Assembly (NCBI RefSeq): GCF_040611135.1
Contig: NZ_JBEXNL010000002.1
Coordinates: 62,001-126,000 of the forward strand
Source: Tsukamurella sp040611135
GTDB lineage: Bacteria; Actinomycetota; Actinomycetes; Mycobacteriales; Mycobacteriaceae
Reading direction: 5' to 3'
Length of the DNA stretch: 64,000 nt
Every line of letters starts with the position of its first letter. The stretch's first letter is position 1. The notes beneath the pieces are model-generated. The model searched no databases, was not told the origin of the DNA, and saw nothing but the letters and a program-made list of their open reading frames with translations. Shown here piece by piece: positions 44,033 to 53,081 of the stretch. Made by a program: the position numbers and the translations under genes.

Positions 44033-47000
44033 GTGCGAACGAGTGACCCGGCGGCGCCGGGCGGGACCTCCTTCTCGGCCGCGTTGCGGGAGCTGTTCGT
44101 CCTGGCGGGAAGCCCGTCGTTGCGGACCACTGCCGGGAAGATCGGGACCGCCCGCGGTGCCCGGATCTCGGCGCAGCGGATCTCGGACTGGCGCAACGGC
44201 AACCACCTGCCGAAGGACTTCGCGACGATCGAGCCGCTCCTGCTGTGGCTCACGATGCGGGCGCGTGGCCGGGACCAGGAGGACCCGTTGCTGTCGATCG
44301 AGGGCTGGCGTCGGCTCTGGGCGGCCGCTCGCGAGGGTGTGGTGCCCGACAGCCCCGTTGCGGTCCCGTATCCGGGCACGGCGCCGATGACGGCGGCCGA
44401 TGCGGTCCGGTTCCACGGGCGCACCGCCGAATGCGCCGCGCTGACCCGAATGGTCGAGGCGTGCCGGGACAGGCCGCCCGCCGAACGCGTCGTGCTCGTC
44501 ACCGGCCCGTCCGGCTCGGGCAAGTCGTCCCTGGTCGGCGCCGGGCTCCCGCCTGATCCGGCGGCGGACCGGACCCTGGTGCTGGACGATTTCGCAGAGG
44601 TCCTCGCGGGGGGTGCCGTCCCGGAGGAGCAGGTGCTCGCCGACCTCGTGGCGCGGCTCGAGGCGACCGACTCCACGGCGGTGCTCGTCGTGCGCTCGGA
44701 TCACCGCGCCCACGCGGCCCGTCATCCCGTGCTCGCCGCCGCGCTCGGGGAACGGGAGCTGCGGCTGGGCCCGCCGCCGGCGGCGGGACTGACCGAAGCA
44801 TGTACCGAGCCCGCCCGGTCGGCCGGGGTGAGGACGGACGCGGGGCTGGCCGATCTGCTGATCCGCGACGTCGGCCTCGGGGATTGCGACCCGGTCGGCG
44901 GTGCCTGCTCCGACGGTCTCCGTGCCGGCCGGCTGCCGCTGTTCGCGTACTGCCTCCGCGCGCTGTGGGATCGGCACGCGGGCAATCGGATCACGATGGA
45001 GGACTACCGCCAGGCCGGGGGCGTGGCCGGGATGGTTGCGGATCTGGCGGAGTCCGCGTGGGCGGGCCTGGCACCCGCCGACGCCGAGAAGGCCCGCGGC
45101 ATTCTGCTGTCGATGGTCTCCATCGGGGCCGAGGACCGCGAGTACGCCGCTCCGGGTGCGTTCCTGCTCCGTCGTCGCCGGTACGACGAGGTGGTCGCCG
45201 CCGCGGGCGGGGCCGCGGTCGTCGAGGAACTGGTTCGTGGGCGCGTCCTGGTGGCGGGGCTCGCCGACGGGTACGGGATGCTCGAGATCGCGCACGAGGC
45301 GCTGGTCGGGTCGTGGCCGCGGATGAGGGACTGGCTCGGCACCCACGCGGTCGCGATCGAGCAGCGCGACATCGTCATCCACGCGGCACAGCGGTGGGTG
45401 GGAGCGGATCGGTCGCCCGGTCTGCTGTACTCGGCCGCGCAGCTCGCGGCATCGGGGCACCAGGGCGGTACCGGAGAGGCGATCCTGCCGGGTGCGGCCC
45501 GGGAATTCCTCGCCGCGTCGCGGCGCGCGGCGCGGCACACGCGGCGAATCCGTCGGACCCTCGCCGCCGCCGCAGTCGTCCTGGTCACGGGCCTCGCTGT
45601 CCTGACCGCACTCGCCGTCGACGACCGTATCGAGCTCCGTACCGACCGCCGCGCCGCGGACCACGCCAGGATCTCCGCGGCGAGCGATCGGCTCCTCGAT
45701 GCGGATCCCGCCGCCGGAGGCCGCCTCGCCGTCGCGGCGCGCGCGCTCGCCCCCGACGATCCGGCGGGAGCGGGGCGCGTGCTCACCGCATCCCTGCGCC
45801 CGCTCACCGGCGTGACCGAGGCCCACACGGGTCCCGTCTACGGCGTCGCGTTCGCGCCGGACGGCCGGACCGTGGCGTCGGCGGGCAATGACGGCACGAT
45901 CCGGTTGTTCGCCCGCGAGGGGAACCAGGCGCTCCGCCCGCTCGGCAACGTGTCCGGGTTCGCCCGGTTCGTCACGGCGGTCTCGTATCCGGCCGCTACG
46001 GTGCTCCTGGCGGCGGACGGTGCGGGGCACGTCACGCGGTGGGACGTGCGAGATCCGCAGCGGCCGCGCGAGACGGGCCGGATCGCAGTCGGTGCCGGCG
46101 CGGCGTACGACGTCGCGCCCACCGCCGACGGTGCGCTGGTCGCGGCACCGTCGGACGATGGGACCGTGACCCTGGTCGACCCCCGTGGCCCGGACCTGCG
46201 CGCCGTCGGCGTGATCCGGGCCGACACCGGACCACTGCGCGCGGTCGCGGTGTCGCCGGCGGGGCCGATCGTCGCCGCCGGGGGAGAGCACGGCGGAGTG
46301 ACCCTGTGGGACGTCGCCGACCCCGGCGCGCCGCGCCCGGTCGGAACGCCGGTGCAGGATCTGGGGGCGACGGTGCACGCACTCGCGTTCAGCCCGGACG
46401 GCACCCGCCTCGCGGTCACCGGGGACGACGGCCCGACCCTGCTCGTCGACCTGACGGGACCGGCGGGGGCGCCGCCGCGGACGGTGCGTCCCGTGGGGAG
46501 CGCGGGGGCGTCGTGGTCGGTGCGCTTCGTGCGCGAGGGGGCGCGCCTCCTACTGGTCCGCGCGGCGGTGGGGCAGCTGCAGCGGTGGGACGTCACGGAC
46601 CCGGACGATCCGCGCCCACGCGATCCCCTGCCGCAGGGCACGGGCGCCGACCGCCGGGTGGCCGCCGCCGCGGTGTCGGCGGACGGCGCGATCGCGGCCG
46701 GCGCCGCCGACGGCACCATCCGGGTGTGGCCCGCCGCCGAACCGCCCGAACGCCAGGAGGGCGGTATCGCCCGCGTCGCGGTGGCGGCCGTACCGGCGGG
46801 CTGGGTGGCCGCCACCGCCGGCACCGTCGATGCGTCGGTACGGCTGTGGCGCCCCGATGCCACGGGCCGTCCGCGGGATGCGGGGGCCGTGGCCCTCGAC
46901 CGGCCCGGAGCGCGCGTGGCGTTGCGCTCCGACGGGGCAGTGCTCGCGACGGCGCGCGCCGGATCGGGCCGGATCGACCTGTGGAACACGCGGGACCTGC

Positions 47001-47749
47001 GCCGACTGGCGTCGATCCCCGTCGGGACGAGGTACACCGACGCGCTCGTGTTCACGCCGGACGGTCAGTGGCTGATCAGCGGGAACACCGACAGCTCGCT
47101 CCGCGCGTGGCGCGTTCCGGACCCGGCGCAGCCGATGGGCGGCGAACCCGAGCACCGGGGCCTCGGTGGCTGGCCGTCCGCGCTCATCACGTCCCTGGCC
47201 GCCACCGACGATCGCGTGGCGGTGGGCACCGACGACGGGCGCGTGCGGCTCACCGCGTTCGACCGGCCCGTCCCCTCGGACATCGGCCGGTCGGGCGGTC
47301 CGGTGGCGGCGCTGGCCTTCTCCGGAGCGGATCACCTGCTGATCGGCGCCGAGAACGCGGAGCTGTGGCGGTTCGGCGGTGCCGCTTCCCGCCGCGTCGA
47401 CATCGCACTGGGTGGTCCGGTGATCGCCGCCCAGACGCGCCCCGACGGCACCGTCGTGCTCACCACCGAACTCGACGGCGTCACGATCGCCGACCTGCAC
47501 GGCGACGTTCTGCGGCCCGTCGCGACCGGGGTCGGGACGGGCACCCGGCTGCGGCCCTGGGCCGCCGAGGTCGACGGGCCGGACGGCCGTCGGCTGCTCG
47601 CGTTCGACCGCGCCTCCGGCGCGCCGCTGCTCGCCGATCCCGATCCCGATCCCGCGGCGCGGGCGGTCTGCGCGCAGACGCCCGGCGCGCTCGAACCCGA
47701 CCGGTGGGAGCGGTTGCTGCCCGGGGTCGCGCCGGTCCCCGGCTGCTGA
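44033..47749 (+). CDS. STAND NTPase with transmembrane helix and WD40 beta-propeller
   Basis: The 1238-residue protein has an N-terminal helix-turn-helix-like region (residues 1-80, ISAQRISDWRNGNHLPKDF), an NTPase module (Walker A GPSGSGKSS near 160, Walker B-like LVLDDF near 183), a membrane helix near 510-533 (LAAAAVVLVTGLAVLTALAV) and a long WD40-type repeat region from about 590 to the end (GPVYGVAFAPDGRTVASAGNDG is the first). Related STAND proteins act as ligand-triggered switches. The topology suggests a cytoplasmic switch linked to an extracellular propeller. It has its own promoter just after the RiPP operon and is not part of the conserved mycobacterial order, so it arrived with, or next to, the cluster. 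Function unknown. Confidence 0.82.
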   Translation: MRTSDPAAPGGTSFSAALRELFVLAGSPSLRTTAGKIGTARGARISAQRISDWRNGNHLPKDFATIEPLLLWLTMRARGRDQEDPLLSIEGWRRLWAAAREGVVPDSPVAVPYPGTAPMTAADAVRFHGRTAECAALTRMVEACRDRPPAERVVLVTGPSGSGKSSLVGAGLPPDPAADRTLVLDDFAEVLAGGAVPEEQVLADLVARLEATDSTAVLVVRSDHRAHAARHPVLAAALGERELRLGPPPAAGLTEACTEPARSAGVRTDAGLADLLIRDVGLGDCDPVGGACSDGLRAGRLPLFAYCLRALWDRHAGNRITMEDYRQAGGVAGMVADLAESAWAGLAPADAEKARGILLSMVSIGAEDREYAAPGAFLLRRRRYDEVVAAAGGAAVVEELVRGRVLVAGLADGYGMLEIAHEALVGSWPRMRDWLGTHAVAIEQRDIVIHAAQRWVGADRSPGLLYSAAQLAASGHQGGTGEAILPGAAREFLAASRRAARHTRRIRRTLAAAAVVLVTGLAVLTALAVDDRIELRTDRRAADHARISAASDRLLDADPAAGGRLAVAARALAPDDPAGAGRVLTASLRPLTGVTEAHTGPVYGVAFAPDGRTVASAGNDGTIRLFAREGNQALRPLGNVSGFARFVTAVSYPAATVLLAADGAGHVTRWDVRDPQRPRETGRIAVGAGAAYDVAPTADGALVAAPSDDGTVTLVDPRGPDLRAVGVIRADTGPLRAVAVSPAGPIVAAGGEHGGVTLWDVADPGAPRPVGTPVQDLGATVHALAFSPDGTRLAVTGDDGPTLLVDLTGPAGAPPRTVRPVGSAGASWSVRFVREGARLLLVRAAVGQLQRWDVTDPDDPRPRDPLPQGTGADRRVAAAAVSADGAIAAGAADGTIRVWPAAEPPERQEGGIARVAVAAVPAGWVAATAGTVDASVRLWRPDATGRPRDAGAVALDRPGARVALRSDGAVLATARAGSGRIDLWNTRDLRRLASIPVGTRYTDALVFTPDGQWLISGNTDSSLRAWRVPDPAQPMGGEPEHRGLGGWPSALITSLAATDDRVAVGTDDGRVRLTAFDRPVPSDIGRSGGPVAALAFSGADHLLIGAENAELWRFGGAASRRVDIALGGPVIAAQTRPDGTVVLTTELDGVTIADLHGDVLRPVATGVGTGTRLRPWAAEVDGPDGRRLLAFDRASGAPLLADPDPDPAARAVCAQTPGALEPDRWERLLPGVAPVPGC

Positions 47750-47769
47750 GCCCGCCTCGGGCCGTCGAC

Positions 47770-47782
47770 TAGCGTGGAGTGG
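47770..47782 (+). promoter_or_regulatory. -10 element of a probable leaderless promoter for the thioesterase gene
   Basis: TAGCGT (47770-47775) fits TAnnnT and lies six bases before the second of two in-frame GTG codons (47779, 47782). No ribosome-binding site is visible, which suggests leaderless translation from 47782. No good -35 is seen. Confidence 0.4.
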
Positions 47783-48258
47783 TGACCGAATACAGCTTCA
47801 CCGCGGCGGGCGTGGCGGGCGTGCGGACCGTCTCCGACGAGGGCGGCGCCGTCCTGACGGTGCCGGTCGACGTTCGATGGTCCGATATGGACGTCTACCA
47901 GCACATCAACAACGCGCGCATGGTGACGCTGCTGGAGGAGGCGCGGATCCCGCTGCTGTTCGCGCCGGACGCGCCCACCCGTGACCTGCTCGAGGGGTTG
48001 CTGCTCGCCAAGCTCGAGGTCGAGTACCGCGGGCAACTGCGGCATCAGGATTCGCCGCTGCAGGTAACGGTGTGGACGTCCGCCGTGCGGGCCGCGGATT
48101 TCGTGGTGCACCACGAGGTCCGGCCCGCGGGCGCCGCGCTCGACACCGCGCCGGCCGTTGTCGCGCAGGTGCGGCTCGCCGCGTTCGACGTGGCGGAGCA
48201 GCGGGTGCGCCGCCTGTCCGGAGAGCAGCGCGACTACCTGAAGTCGTTCTCCCGGTGA
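47782..48258 (+). CDS. Hotdog-fold acyl-CoA thioesterase (4HBT family)
   Basis: The 158-residue protein has the 4HBT signature VDVRWSDMDVYQHINNARMV, whose Asp is the usual catalytic residue, followed by LLEEARIPLL and a typical beta pattern. It hydrolyses an acyl-CoA of unknown kind in the cytoplasm. It corresponds to Rv2475c of M. tuberculosis, which directly follows gdh there; here 16 kb of other genes lie between. The GTG at 47782 was chosen from the -10 position. Its stop overlaps the next GTG by four bases. Confidence 0.85.
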   Translation: MTEYSFTAAGVAGVRTVSDEGGAVLTVPVDVRWSDMDVYQHINNARMVTLLEEARIPLLFAPDAPTRDLLEGLLLAKLEVEYRGQLRHQDSPLQVTVWTSAVRAADFVVHHEVRPAGAALDTAPAVVAQVRLAAFDVAEQRVRRLSGEQRDYLKSFSR

Positions 48259-48899
48259 GCGACCGGAGACTGACGGTATCGGGCGCGAGTCGGCGCTCGA
48301 ACCTCGCGGCCTTCGTCACGCGCCTGCTGCGCACCGACGACTCGGCCGTGATCCGCGTGCGGCGCCGCGACGAGCAGCACGTGGAGGTCTGGGGGAGGAC
48401 GGGCTTCGGAGTGCTCGCGGTGCGGGTCCTGACGGGGGCCGTCGCGCCGGAGTCGCTGGTGTGCAGCGCCGCGACCGTGCTCGACTCCCTGCGCGCGGCA
48501 CCGTCGGACGAGGGCGGCTACGTGGACGTGGGCTTCGCGCTGGACTCGGCGTGGCGCGGCGCGTTGCCGCCGGTCGCGGGTTTCGCGCACATCGACGAGG
48601 TGCCGGCGCAGGCCTTGCGCGCCGTCGCGGCGCGCGGCGTCGAGGTGGGACGGGAGGCGGGTGGTCCGGCCGGGCCGCCGGCGTCGTTGCTGGACTCCGA
48701 GGTGATCAGCGTGAGTTCGGGGGAGACCACCGTCCCGATCGCGCTGCGCACGGCGTTCGCGCTGGAGGCGATGGGCTTCGCCGCCGACGGTGCCGACGAG
48801 CCCGTCCGCGTGTCGGCGTCCGCGACGTGGGTGCGGGTGGACGCGCGGTACGGATCGCTGTATCAGCGGCGTGAGGTGGGGCCGGGCCTACTCGTCTGA
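48255..48899 (+). CDS. Conserved actinobacterial protein of unknown function (Rv2474c-like position)
   Basis: This 214-residue soluble protein is translationally coupled to the thioesterase gene (GTGA overlap). I recognise no domain. It has Ala/Val-rich beta-strand patterns (VIRVRRRDEQHVEVWGRTG, GFGVLAVRVLTG) and a C-terminal VSASATWVRVDARYGSLYQR. Its position after the thioesterase fits Rv2474c. The last 12 bases overlap the end of the convergent MerR gene. Confidence 0.75.
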   Translation: MSDRRLTVSGASRRSNLAAFVTRLLRTDDSAVIRVRRRDEQHVEVWGRTGFGVLAVRVLTGAVAPESLVCSAATVLDSLRAAPSDEGGYVDVGFALDSAWRGALPPVAGFAHIDEVPAQALRAVAARGVEVGREAGGPAGPPASLLDSEVISVSSGETTVPIALRTAFALEAMGFAADGADEPVRVSASATWVRVDARYGSLYQRREVGPGLLV

Positions 48900-49529
48900 G
48901 TCGCCGTCCGCGCGCGTCGAGGCCTCGTAGAGCTGGGCGGTCCGGTTCTGCTGCGCCAGCCGGCGCAGCGTCTGCAGGACCTTGTCGGAGAGCACGGTGC
49001 CGACGATCGCCGTCCGCAGCGCCTCGGCGTCGTCCCCGGTGAGGGTGTCGAGGTCGGACGCGGCCACCGTCTCCGCGGCGTCGGCCCAGCGTTCCAGGGT
49101 CTCCCGGCCGCCCACCTCGCACGTCTCGGCGAGTGCCTTGAGCTGCGCGCCGAGCTGGGGCAGCAGCACGTCGCCATCCTGGATCCGCCAGCCTCGCTGT
49201 TCCACGAACTCGGTCGCCAGGTCGGTCCACTCGGCGTCCTCGTCGAACTGCGCGGCATCCATGAGCGCCTCCTGCGCGACCCCGAGCAGCTCGTGCCGCG
49301 GCACCGTCGGGCTGTCCAGCGCGTCGATCACCCGCCGGACCTGGGCGAGGGAGAGGCCGCCGGAGTCGACCAGCGCGCGGATCAGCCGCACCCGATCGAC
49401 GTGGGCGGGCCCGTACTCGGACTGTGTCCGGGTGACCGGCTCGCCGGGCGCGAGCAGCGACTCGCGGAGGTAGTACTTGAGCGAGGCGGTGCTCACGCCG
49501 GTCTCCGTGGAGAGTTCCGACAATTTCAT
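48888..49529 (-). CDS. MerR-family transcriptional regulator
   Basis: The 213-residue protein begins MKLSELSTETGVSTASLKYY, the MerR winged helix-turn-helix, with RVRLIRALVDSGGLSLAQVR as the second helix pair. The C-terminal 110 residues are mostly helical and acidic and have no Cys pair, so a metal sensor is unlikely. It is divergent from the DUF4188 gene, and an imperfect inverted repeat lies between them, which suggests it controls both. Its 3' end overlaps the convergent upstream gene by 12 bp. Confidence 0.9.
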   Translation of the reverse strand: MKLSELSTETGVSTASLKYYLRESLLAPGEPVTRTQSEYGPAHVDRVRLIRALVDSGGLSLAQVRRVIDALDSPTVPRHELLGVAQEALMDAAQFDEDAEWTDLATEFVEQRGWRIQDGDVLLPQLGAQLKALAETCEVGGRETLERWADAAETVAASDLDTLTGDDAEALRTAIVGTVLSDKVLQTLRRLAQQNRTAQLYEASTRADGDSDE

Positions 49530-49538
49530 CCCTCGATC

Positions 49539-49585
49539 TTGACACGGGATAGCTTCACTCTCCAATATGGGTAGTGGCACTATCC
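49539..49585. promoter_or_regulatory. MerR-type operator/promoter region
   Basis: GGATAGCTTCACT (49547-49559) and AGTGGCACTATCC (49573-49585) form an inverted repeat with 10 of 13 pairs and a 13-base centre. A consensus TTGACA (49539-49544) lies just outside on the plus strand; no -10 at a normal distance is clear, which agrees with the over-long spacing of MerR promoters. The site sits between the MerR gene and DUF4188. Confidence 0.45.
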
Positions 49586-49611
49586 AAGCTGGCTCCGGCA
49601 GGGAGAGATTC

Positions 49612-50097
49612 ATGAACCACGATCTGCAGACCGACACCCACGACGGCGACCTGGTGGTGTTCCTGCTCGGCATGCGCCCGCGGCGCACCTGGCGCGTGGG
49701 GCAGGCGGCGTTCGTCGGGCGCTCCCTGCGCAGGATGCAGGCCGAGATCGAGCGCGACCGCAAGCGCGGCGGTGCGCTCGGCTACCTGGGCGGATTCAAG
49801 GCGATCGCGCCGGGCGGGCCGCTTCTGGTGCAGTACTGGCGCAGCTTCGAGGAACTCGAGACGTATTCGCACTCCACCGATTTCGCGCACCGGCCGGCGT
49901 GGCTGCAGTTCTACAAGATGGCCCACGCCGAGGGCCGCTCGACCGTCGGCATCTGGCACGAGACCTACCGGGTCCCGGCCGGCGCCCACGAGTCGATCTA
50001 CGCGGACCTGTCGGCCCCGGTCGGGCTCGCCGCCGCCGTCGGGGCGCAGCCCCTGGCCCGACGCGGCCGGACGTCGCGGGAGCGGATCGGCGCCTGA
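49612..50097 (+). CDS. DUF4188 family protein
   Basis: The 161-residue protein begins MNHDLQTDTHDGDLVVFLLG and contains GFKAIAPGGPLLVQYWRSFE and YSHSTDFAHRPAWLQFYKMA, typical of the DUF4188 family, a dimeric alpha/beta-barrel-like group related in form to small monooxygenases. The ATG at 49612 has GGGAGAG close upstream. It is probably the regulatory target of the divergent MerR gene. Substrate and cofactor are unknown. Confidence 0.82.
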   Translation: MNHDLQTDTHDGDLVVFLLGMRPRRTWRVGQAAFVGRSLRRMQAEIERDRKRGGALGYLGGFKAIAPGGPLLVQYWRSFEELETYSHSTDFAHRPAWLQFYKMAHAEGRSTVGIWHETYRVPAGAHESIYADLSAPVGLAAAVGAQPLARRGRTSRERIGA

Positions 50098-50128
50098 GGC
50101 GCCGGCGCCGCCCGATGGCGCGTCGTCG

Positions 50129-51727
50129 TCAGGCCAGCCAGCAGGCCGCGTTCGGGGGCAGCAGACCGTCGACCAGCGGTGCGCTGGCGAGGATGACCTC
50201 GCCCCCCGGCAGGTCGACGGGATCGTCGGAGGCGTTGAGCACGCAGGTCAGGCGGCCGTCGACCCGGCGGAACGCCAGCACGCCCGGGCGCGGAGCGCCG
50301 TACCACTCGATCGCGTCGCCGCGGAACTCCGGCCGCATGCGCCGCAGCTCGATCGCGGTGCGGTAGAGCGTCAGCGTCGAATCGAGGTCCTCGAGCTCCG
50401 CCTCCGCGGTGAGGTCCTTCCAGTCGTCCGGCATCGGCAGCCAGGTGTCCGGATCCGTCGAGAAGCCGTACGGCGGAAGGGTTCCCTGCCAGGGCAGGGG
50501 CACGCGGCAACCGTCGCGGCCGCGTTCGGCGTGCCCGGAGCGCTCCCACGTGGGGTCCTGCAGCGCCTCGTCCGGCAGGTCGACGTTGGGTAGGCCCAGC
50601 TCGGAGCCGTTGTACAGGAACGCCGTACCGGGCAGCGCCAGCTCGACGAGGATCATCGCCCGCGCCCGTGCGACGCCCAGATCCCCGCCGCCGTACCGCG
50701 TGACCTCGCGGGGAACGTCGTGGTTGGACAGCGTCCACGTGGGGATGCCGTTGACCGACTCGACCGCGATCAGTGAGTTGTCGATCGCCTCGCGGATCTC
50801 CCGCGCGTCCCACTCGGCCTCCGCCAAGCGGAAGTTGAAGCCCAGGTGCAGCTCGTCGGGCCGGATGTACTCGGCGAACCGGTCGTTGTCCTTCACCCAG
50901 ATCTCACCGACGGTGACGCGTCCCGGGAATTCGTCCATCACGGCGCGGATGCGCCGGTGGATCGCGTGCACGCCGGGGTCGTTGAACCGCAGGTCGTTCT
51001 CGTCGTTGTCCATGATCTGGTTGTTCACCAGGTCCATGTCGGGCAGCCCTGCCGGCTTCGACATCCCGTGCGCGACGTCGATCCGGAAACCGTCCACCCC
51101 GCGGTTCAGCCAGAAGCGCAGCGTCTGCGCGAGGTCCTGGAAGACCTCCTCGCTGTGCCAGTTCAGGTCGGGTTGCTCGGGGGCGAAGATGTGCAGGTAC
51201 CACTGGCCCGGCGTCCCGTCGGGCTCGGTGACGCGGTGCCACGCCGGGCCGCCGAAGATGCTGGGCCAGTTGTTGGGCGGCTCGTCACCGTGCGGGCCAC
51301 GGCCCTCGCGGAAGACGTAGCGCTCGCGCTCCGGGCTGCCGCGGCCCGCCGCCAGCGCGGCGCGGAACCAGGGATGCTGATCGGAGGTGTGGTTCGGCAC
51401 CAGGTCCATGGTCACCCGGATCCGGTGGGCGTGCGCCGCCGCGATCAGCTCGTCCATGTCCTCGAGGGTCCCGAACAGCGGGTCGATGTCGCGCGGATCC
51501 GAGACGTCGTAGCCGTGGTCGGCCATCGGGGAGCGCATCACCGGAGAGAGCCACAGTGCGTCCACGCCGAGCAGCTCGAGGTAGCCCAGCCTGTCGATGA
51601 CGCCGCGCAGGTCTCCCACGCCGTCGCCGTTCGAGTCGGAGAAGGAGCGCGGGTACACCTGGTAGAAGATCGCGTCCTTCCACCACGGGGCGTCGGTGTA
51701 GTGGGGCGTGCGGACGGGTGGCGTCAT
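50129..51727 (-). CDS. aglA: GH13 alpha-glucosidase
   Basis: The 532-residue enzyme is a GH13 glucosidase (oligo-1,6-/alpha-1,4-glucosidase type). Catalytic residues are visible: nucleophile Asp in DGFRIDVAH (near 216), acid/base Glu in VGEIW (near 271) and the transition-state Asp in SNHDVPRE (near 331); MDLVPNHTSDQHPWF is the first conserved region. I chose the ATG at 51727, with AGGAG four bases upstream; an in-frame TTG lies 12 bp further up. It lies 13 bp after glbO on the same strand and corresponds to Rv2471. Confidence 0.93.
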   Translation of the reverse strand: MTPPVRTPHYTDAPWWKDAIFYQVYPRSFSDSNGDGVGDLRGVIDRLGYLELLGVDALWLSPVMRSPMADHGYDVSDPRDIDPLFGTLEDMDELIAAAHAHRIRVTMDLVPNHTSDQHPWFRAALAAGRGSPERERYVFREGRGPHGDEPPNNWPSIFGGPAWHRVTEPDGTPGQWYLHIFAPEQPDLNWHSEEVFQDLAQTLRFWLNRGVDGFRIDVAHGMSKPAGLPDMDLVNNQIMDNDENDLRFNDPGVHAIHRRIRAVMDEFPGRVTVGEIWVKDNDRFAEYIRPDELHLGFNFRLAEAEWDAREIREAIDNSLIAVESVNGIPTWTLSNHDVPREVTRYGGGDLGVARARAMILVELALPGTAFLYNGSELGLPNVDLPDEALQDPTWERSGHAERGRDGCRVPLPWQGTLPPYGFSTDPDTWLPMPDDWKDLTAEAELEDLDSTLTLYRTAIELRRMRPEFRGDAIEWYGAPRPGVLAFRRVDGRLTCVLNASDDPVDLPGGEVILASAPLVDGLLPPNAACWLA

Positions 51728-51740
51728 CTCACTCCTCAAG

Positions 51741-52145
51741 TCATCCGCCCATGGGGGTGTTCACGAGCATCTGTGCGGCCATCTCACAGTAGTTCCTGAG
51801 CTGCTGCTTGCGATCGGGGCTCATCCGCGCGTCGTCGATCGAGGCGATCGCGGTGTCCATGCAGCGCAGCCACGCGTCGCGCTCGATCTCGGTGATCCGG
51901 TAGGGCACGTGCCGCATCCGCAACCGCGGGTGTCCGCGCTGCTCCGAATAGGTGCGCGGACCGCCCCAGTACTGCTCGAAGAACATCCGCAGACGGATCT
52001 CGGCGGGGCCGAGGTCCTCCTCCGGGTACAGGGGGCGCAGCAACTCGTCGCGCGCGACCTCCTGGTAGAAGCGGTGGATCAGCTCCTGGAAGGTGTCCGC
52101 GCCGCCGACGGCGTCGTAGAAGCTCTGCTGGTCGGGCGTGCTCAC
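51741..52145 (-). CDS. glbO: Truncated hemoglobin O (group II)
   Basis: This 134-residue heme protein matches mycobacterial GlbO: SFYDAVGG near the start, HRFYQEVA (Tyr B10), EQYWGGPRTYSEQRGHPRLR, RMRHVPYRI with the proximal His, and RDAWLRCM with Trp G8. Group II globins bind oxygen tightly and are linked to oxygen transfer or redox protection. The GTG at 52145 gives the usual length; a longer frame upstream is not family-like. It is followed by aglA, as in M. tuberculosis. Confidence 0.93.
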   Translation of the reverse strand: MSTPDQQSFYDAVGGADTFQELIHRFYQEVARDELLRPLYPEEDLGPAEIRLRMFFEQYWGGPRTYSEQRGHPRLRMRHVPYRITEIERDAWLRCMDTAIASIDDARMSPDRKQQLRNYCEMAAQMLVNTPMGG

Positions 52146-52425
52146 CCTCCCAGTCTCGCACGGGCTCGGCGGCCGGCCCGGACCGGCAGCACGGCGCCAC
52201 GACGGTGGTCGTGGCCCGCGCAGTCGCGCAGTCATCGTGCGATCCGCGGACGGCGACGGGGATCGCGGAAGCCGAGCAGGTCACCTCTCGTTCACCGGTT
52301 GTGTGCCGACTCGCCGCAGGAAATGCGCGGAAATCACCGTGCGGATCGCGGTCGTCCGTGGTGCACTACTAGAGGCGGACGACCCGACCGGACCCGGCGG
52401 GTCGGCGCGAGGGTGAGGAGAGTCG

Positions 52426-53016
52426 ATGAAGCGATCGCACGCCGCGGGTGCGCCCGCGATGGCCGCGCTCGCCAGCGACACCCCGCCCGGTGGATCGGTG
52501 TGGGGCAAGCGCCGGGTGCTGCTGCTCAACGCCACCTACGAGCCACTGACCGCGATCTCGATGCGGAGGGCGATAGTCCTCATGCTCAGGGATAGGGCCG
52601 ATGTGGTCCACGACGATCCGAACGGTCCGCTGGTGCATTCAGCGGACCGTTCTCTGTCTGTGCCCTCGGTGATCCGGCTGCGCACGTACGTCCGGGTGCC
52701 GTACCGGGCGCAGGTGCCGATGACCCGGGCGGCGCTCATGCATCGCGACCGGTTCCGCTGCGGCTACTGCGGGGGCAAGGCCGACACCATCGACCACGTT
52801 CAGCCGCGCTCCCGGGGCGGCGCCCACGGGTGGGAGAACTGCGTGGCCTGCTGCGCCCCCTGCAACCACCGCAAAGCCGACCGGCTGTTGTCCGAAATCG
52901 GCTGGAAGCTCCGCACGGAACCGCGGGCACCGCAGGGCCGGCACTGGCGGTTGCTGTCGACCCTCAAGGAGGTCGACCCGATGTGGAGTCGGTATCTCGA
53001 CCTCGATGCGGCATAG
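52426..53016 (+). CDS. HNH endonuclease
   Basis: The 196-residue protein has the HNH core with paired Cys zinc ligands: FRCGYCGGKADTIDHVQPRS, then ENCVACCAPCNHRKADRLL. The N-terminal VLLLNATYEPLTAISMRRAI is typical of a widespread actinobacterial single-gene HNH family (Rv2469c-like). The real substrate is unknown, and there is no phage context here. The ATG at 52426 follows GGTGAGGAG. The 280 bp upstream separate it from the divergent glbO and show no clear promoter. Confidence 0.9.
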   Translation: MKRSHAAGAPAMAALASDTPPGGSVWGKRRVLLLNATYEPLTAISMRRAIVLMLRDRADVVHDDPNGPLVHSADRSLSVPSVIRLRTYVRVPYRAQVPMTRAALMHRDRFRCGYCGGKADTIDHVQPRSRGGAHGWENCVACCAPCNHRKADRLLSEIGWKLRTEPRAPQGRHWRLLSTLKEVDPMWSRYLDLDAA

Positions 53017-53081
53017 GCTAAGTTGTTCTGCAGACCGACCAGCGCCGTCGGGCGTCCGACAGAGAAGGAAAGGGGCCCACA

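Noticed and set aside
50089..50109. Three GGCGCC blocks at the DUF4188 stop as a terminator
   Set aside because: Stems of only six pairs with loops of zero to three bases; too short to call.
52426..53016. Homing or phage HNH nuclease
   Set aside because: It is in the conserved Rv2469c-like position beside glbO and ctaJ with no phage or intron context.
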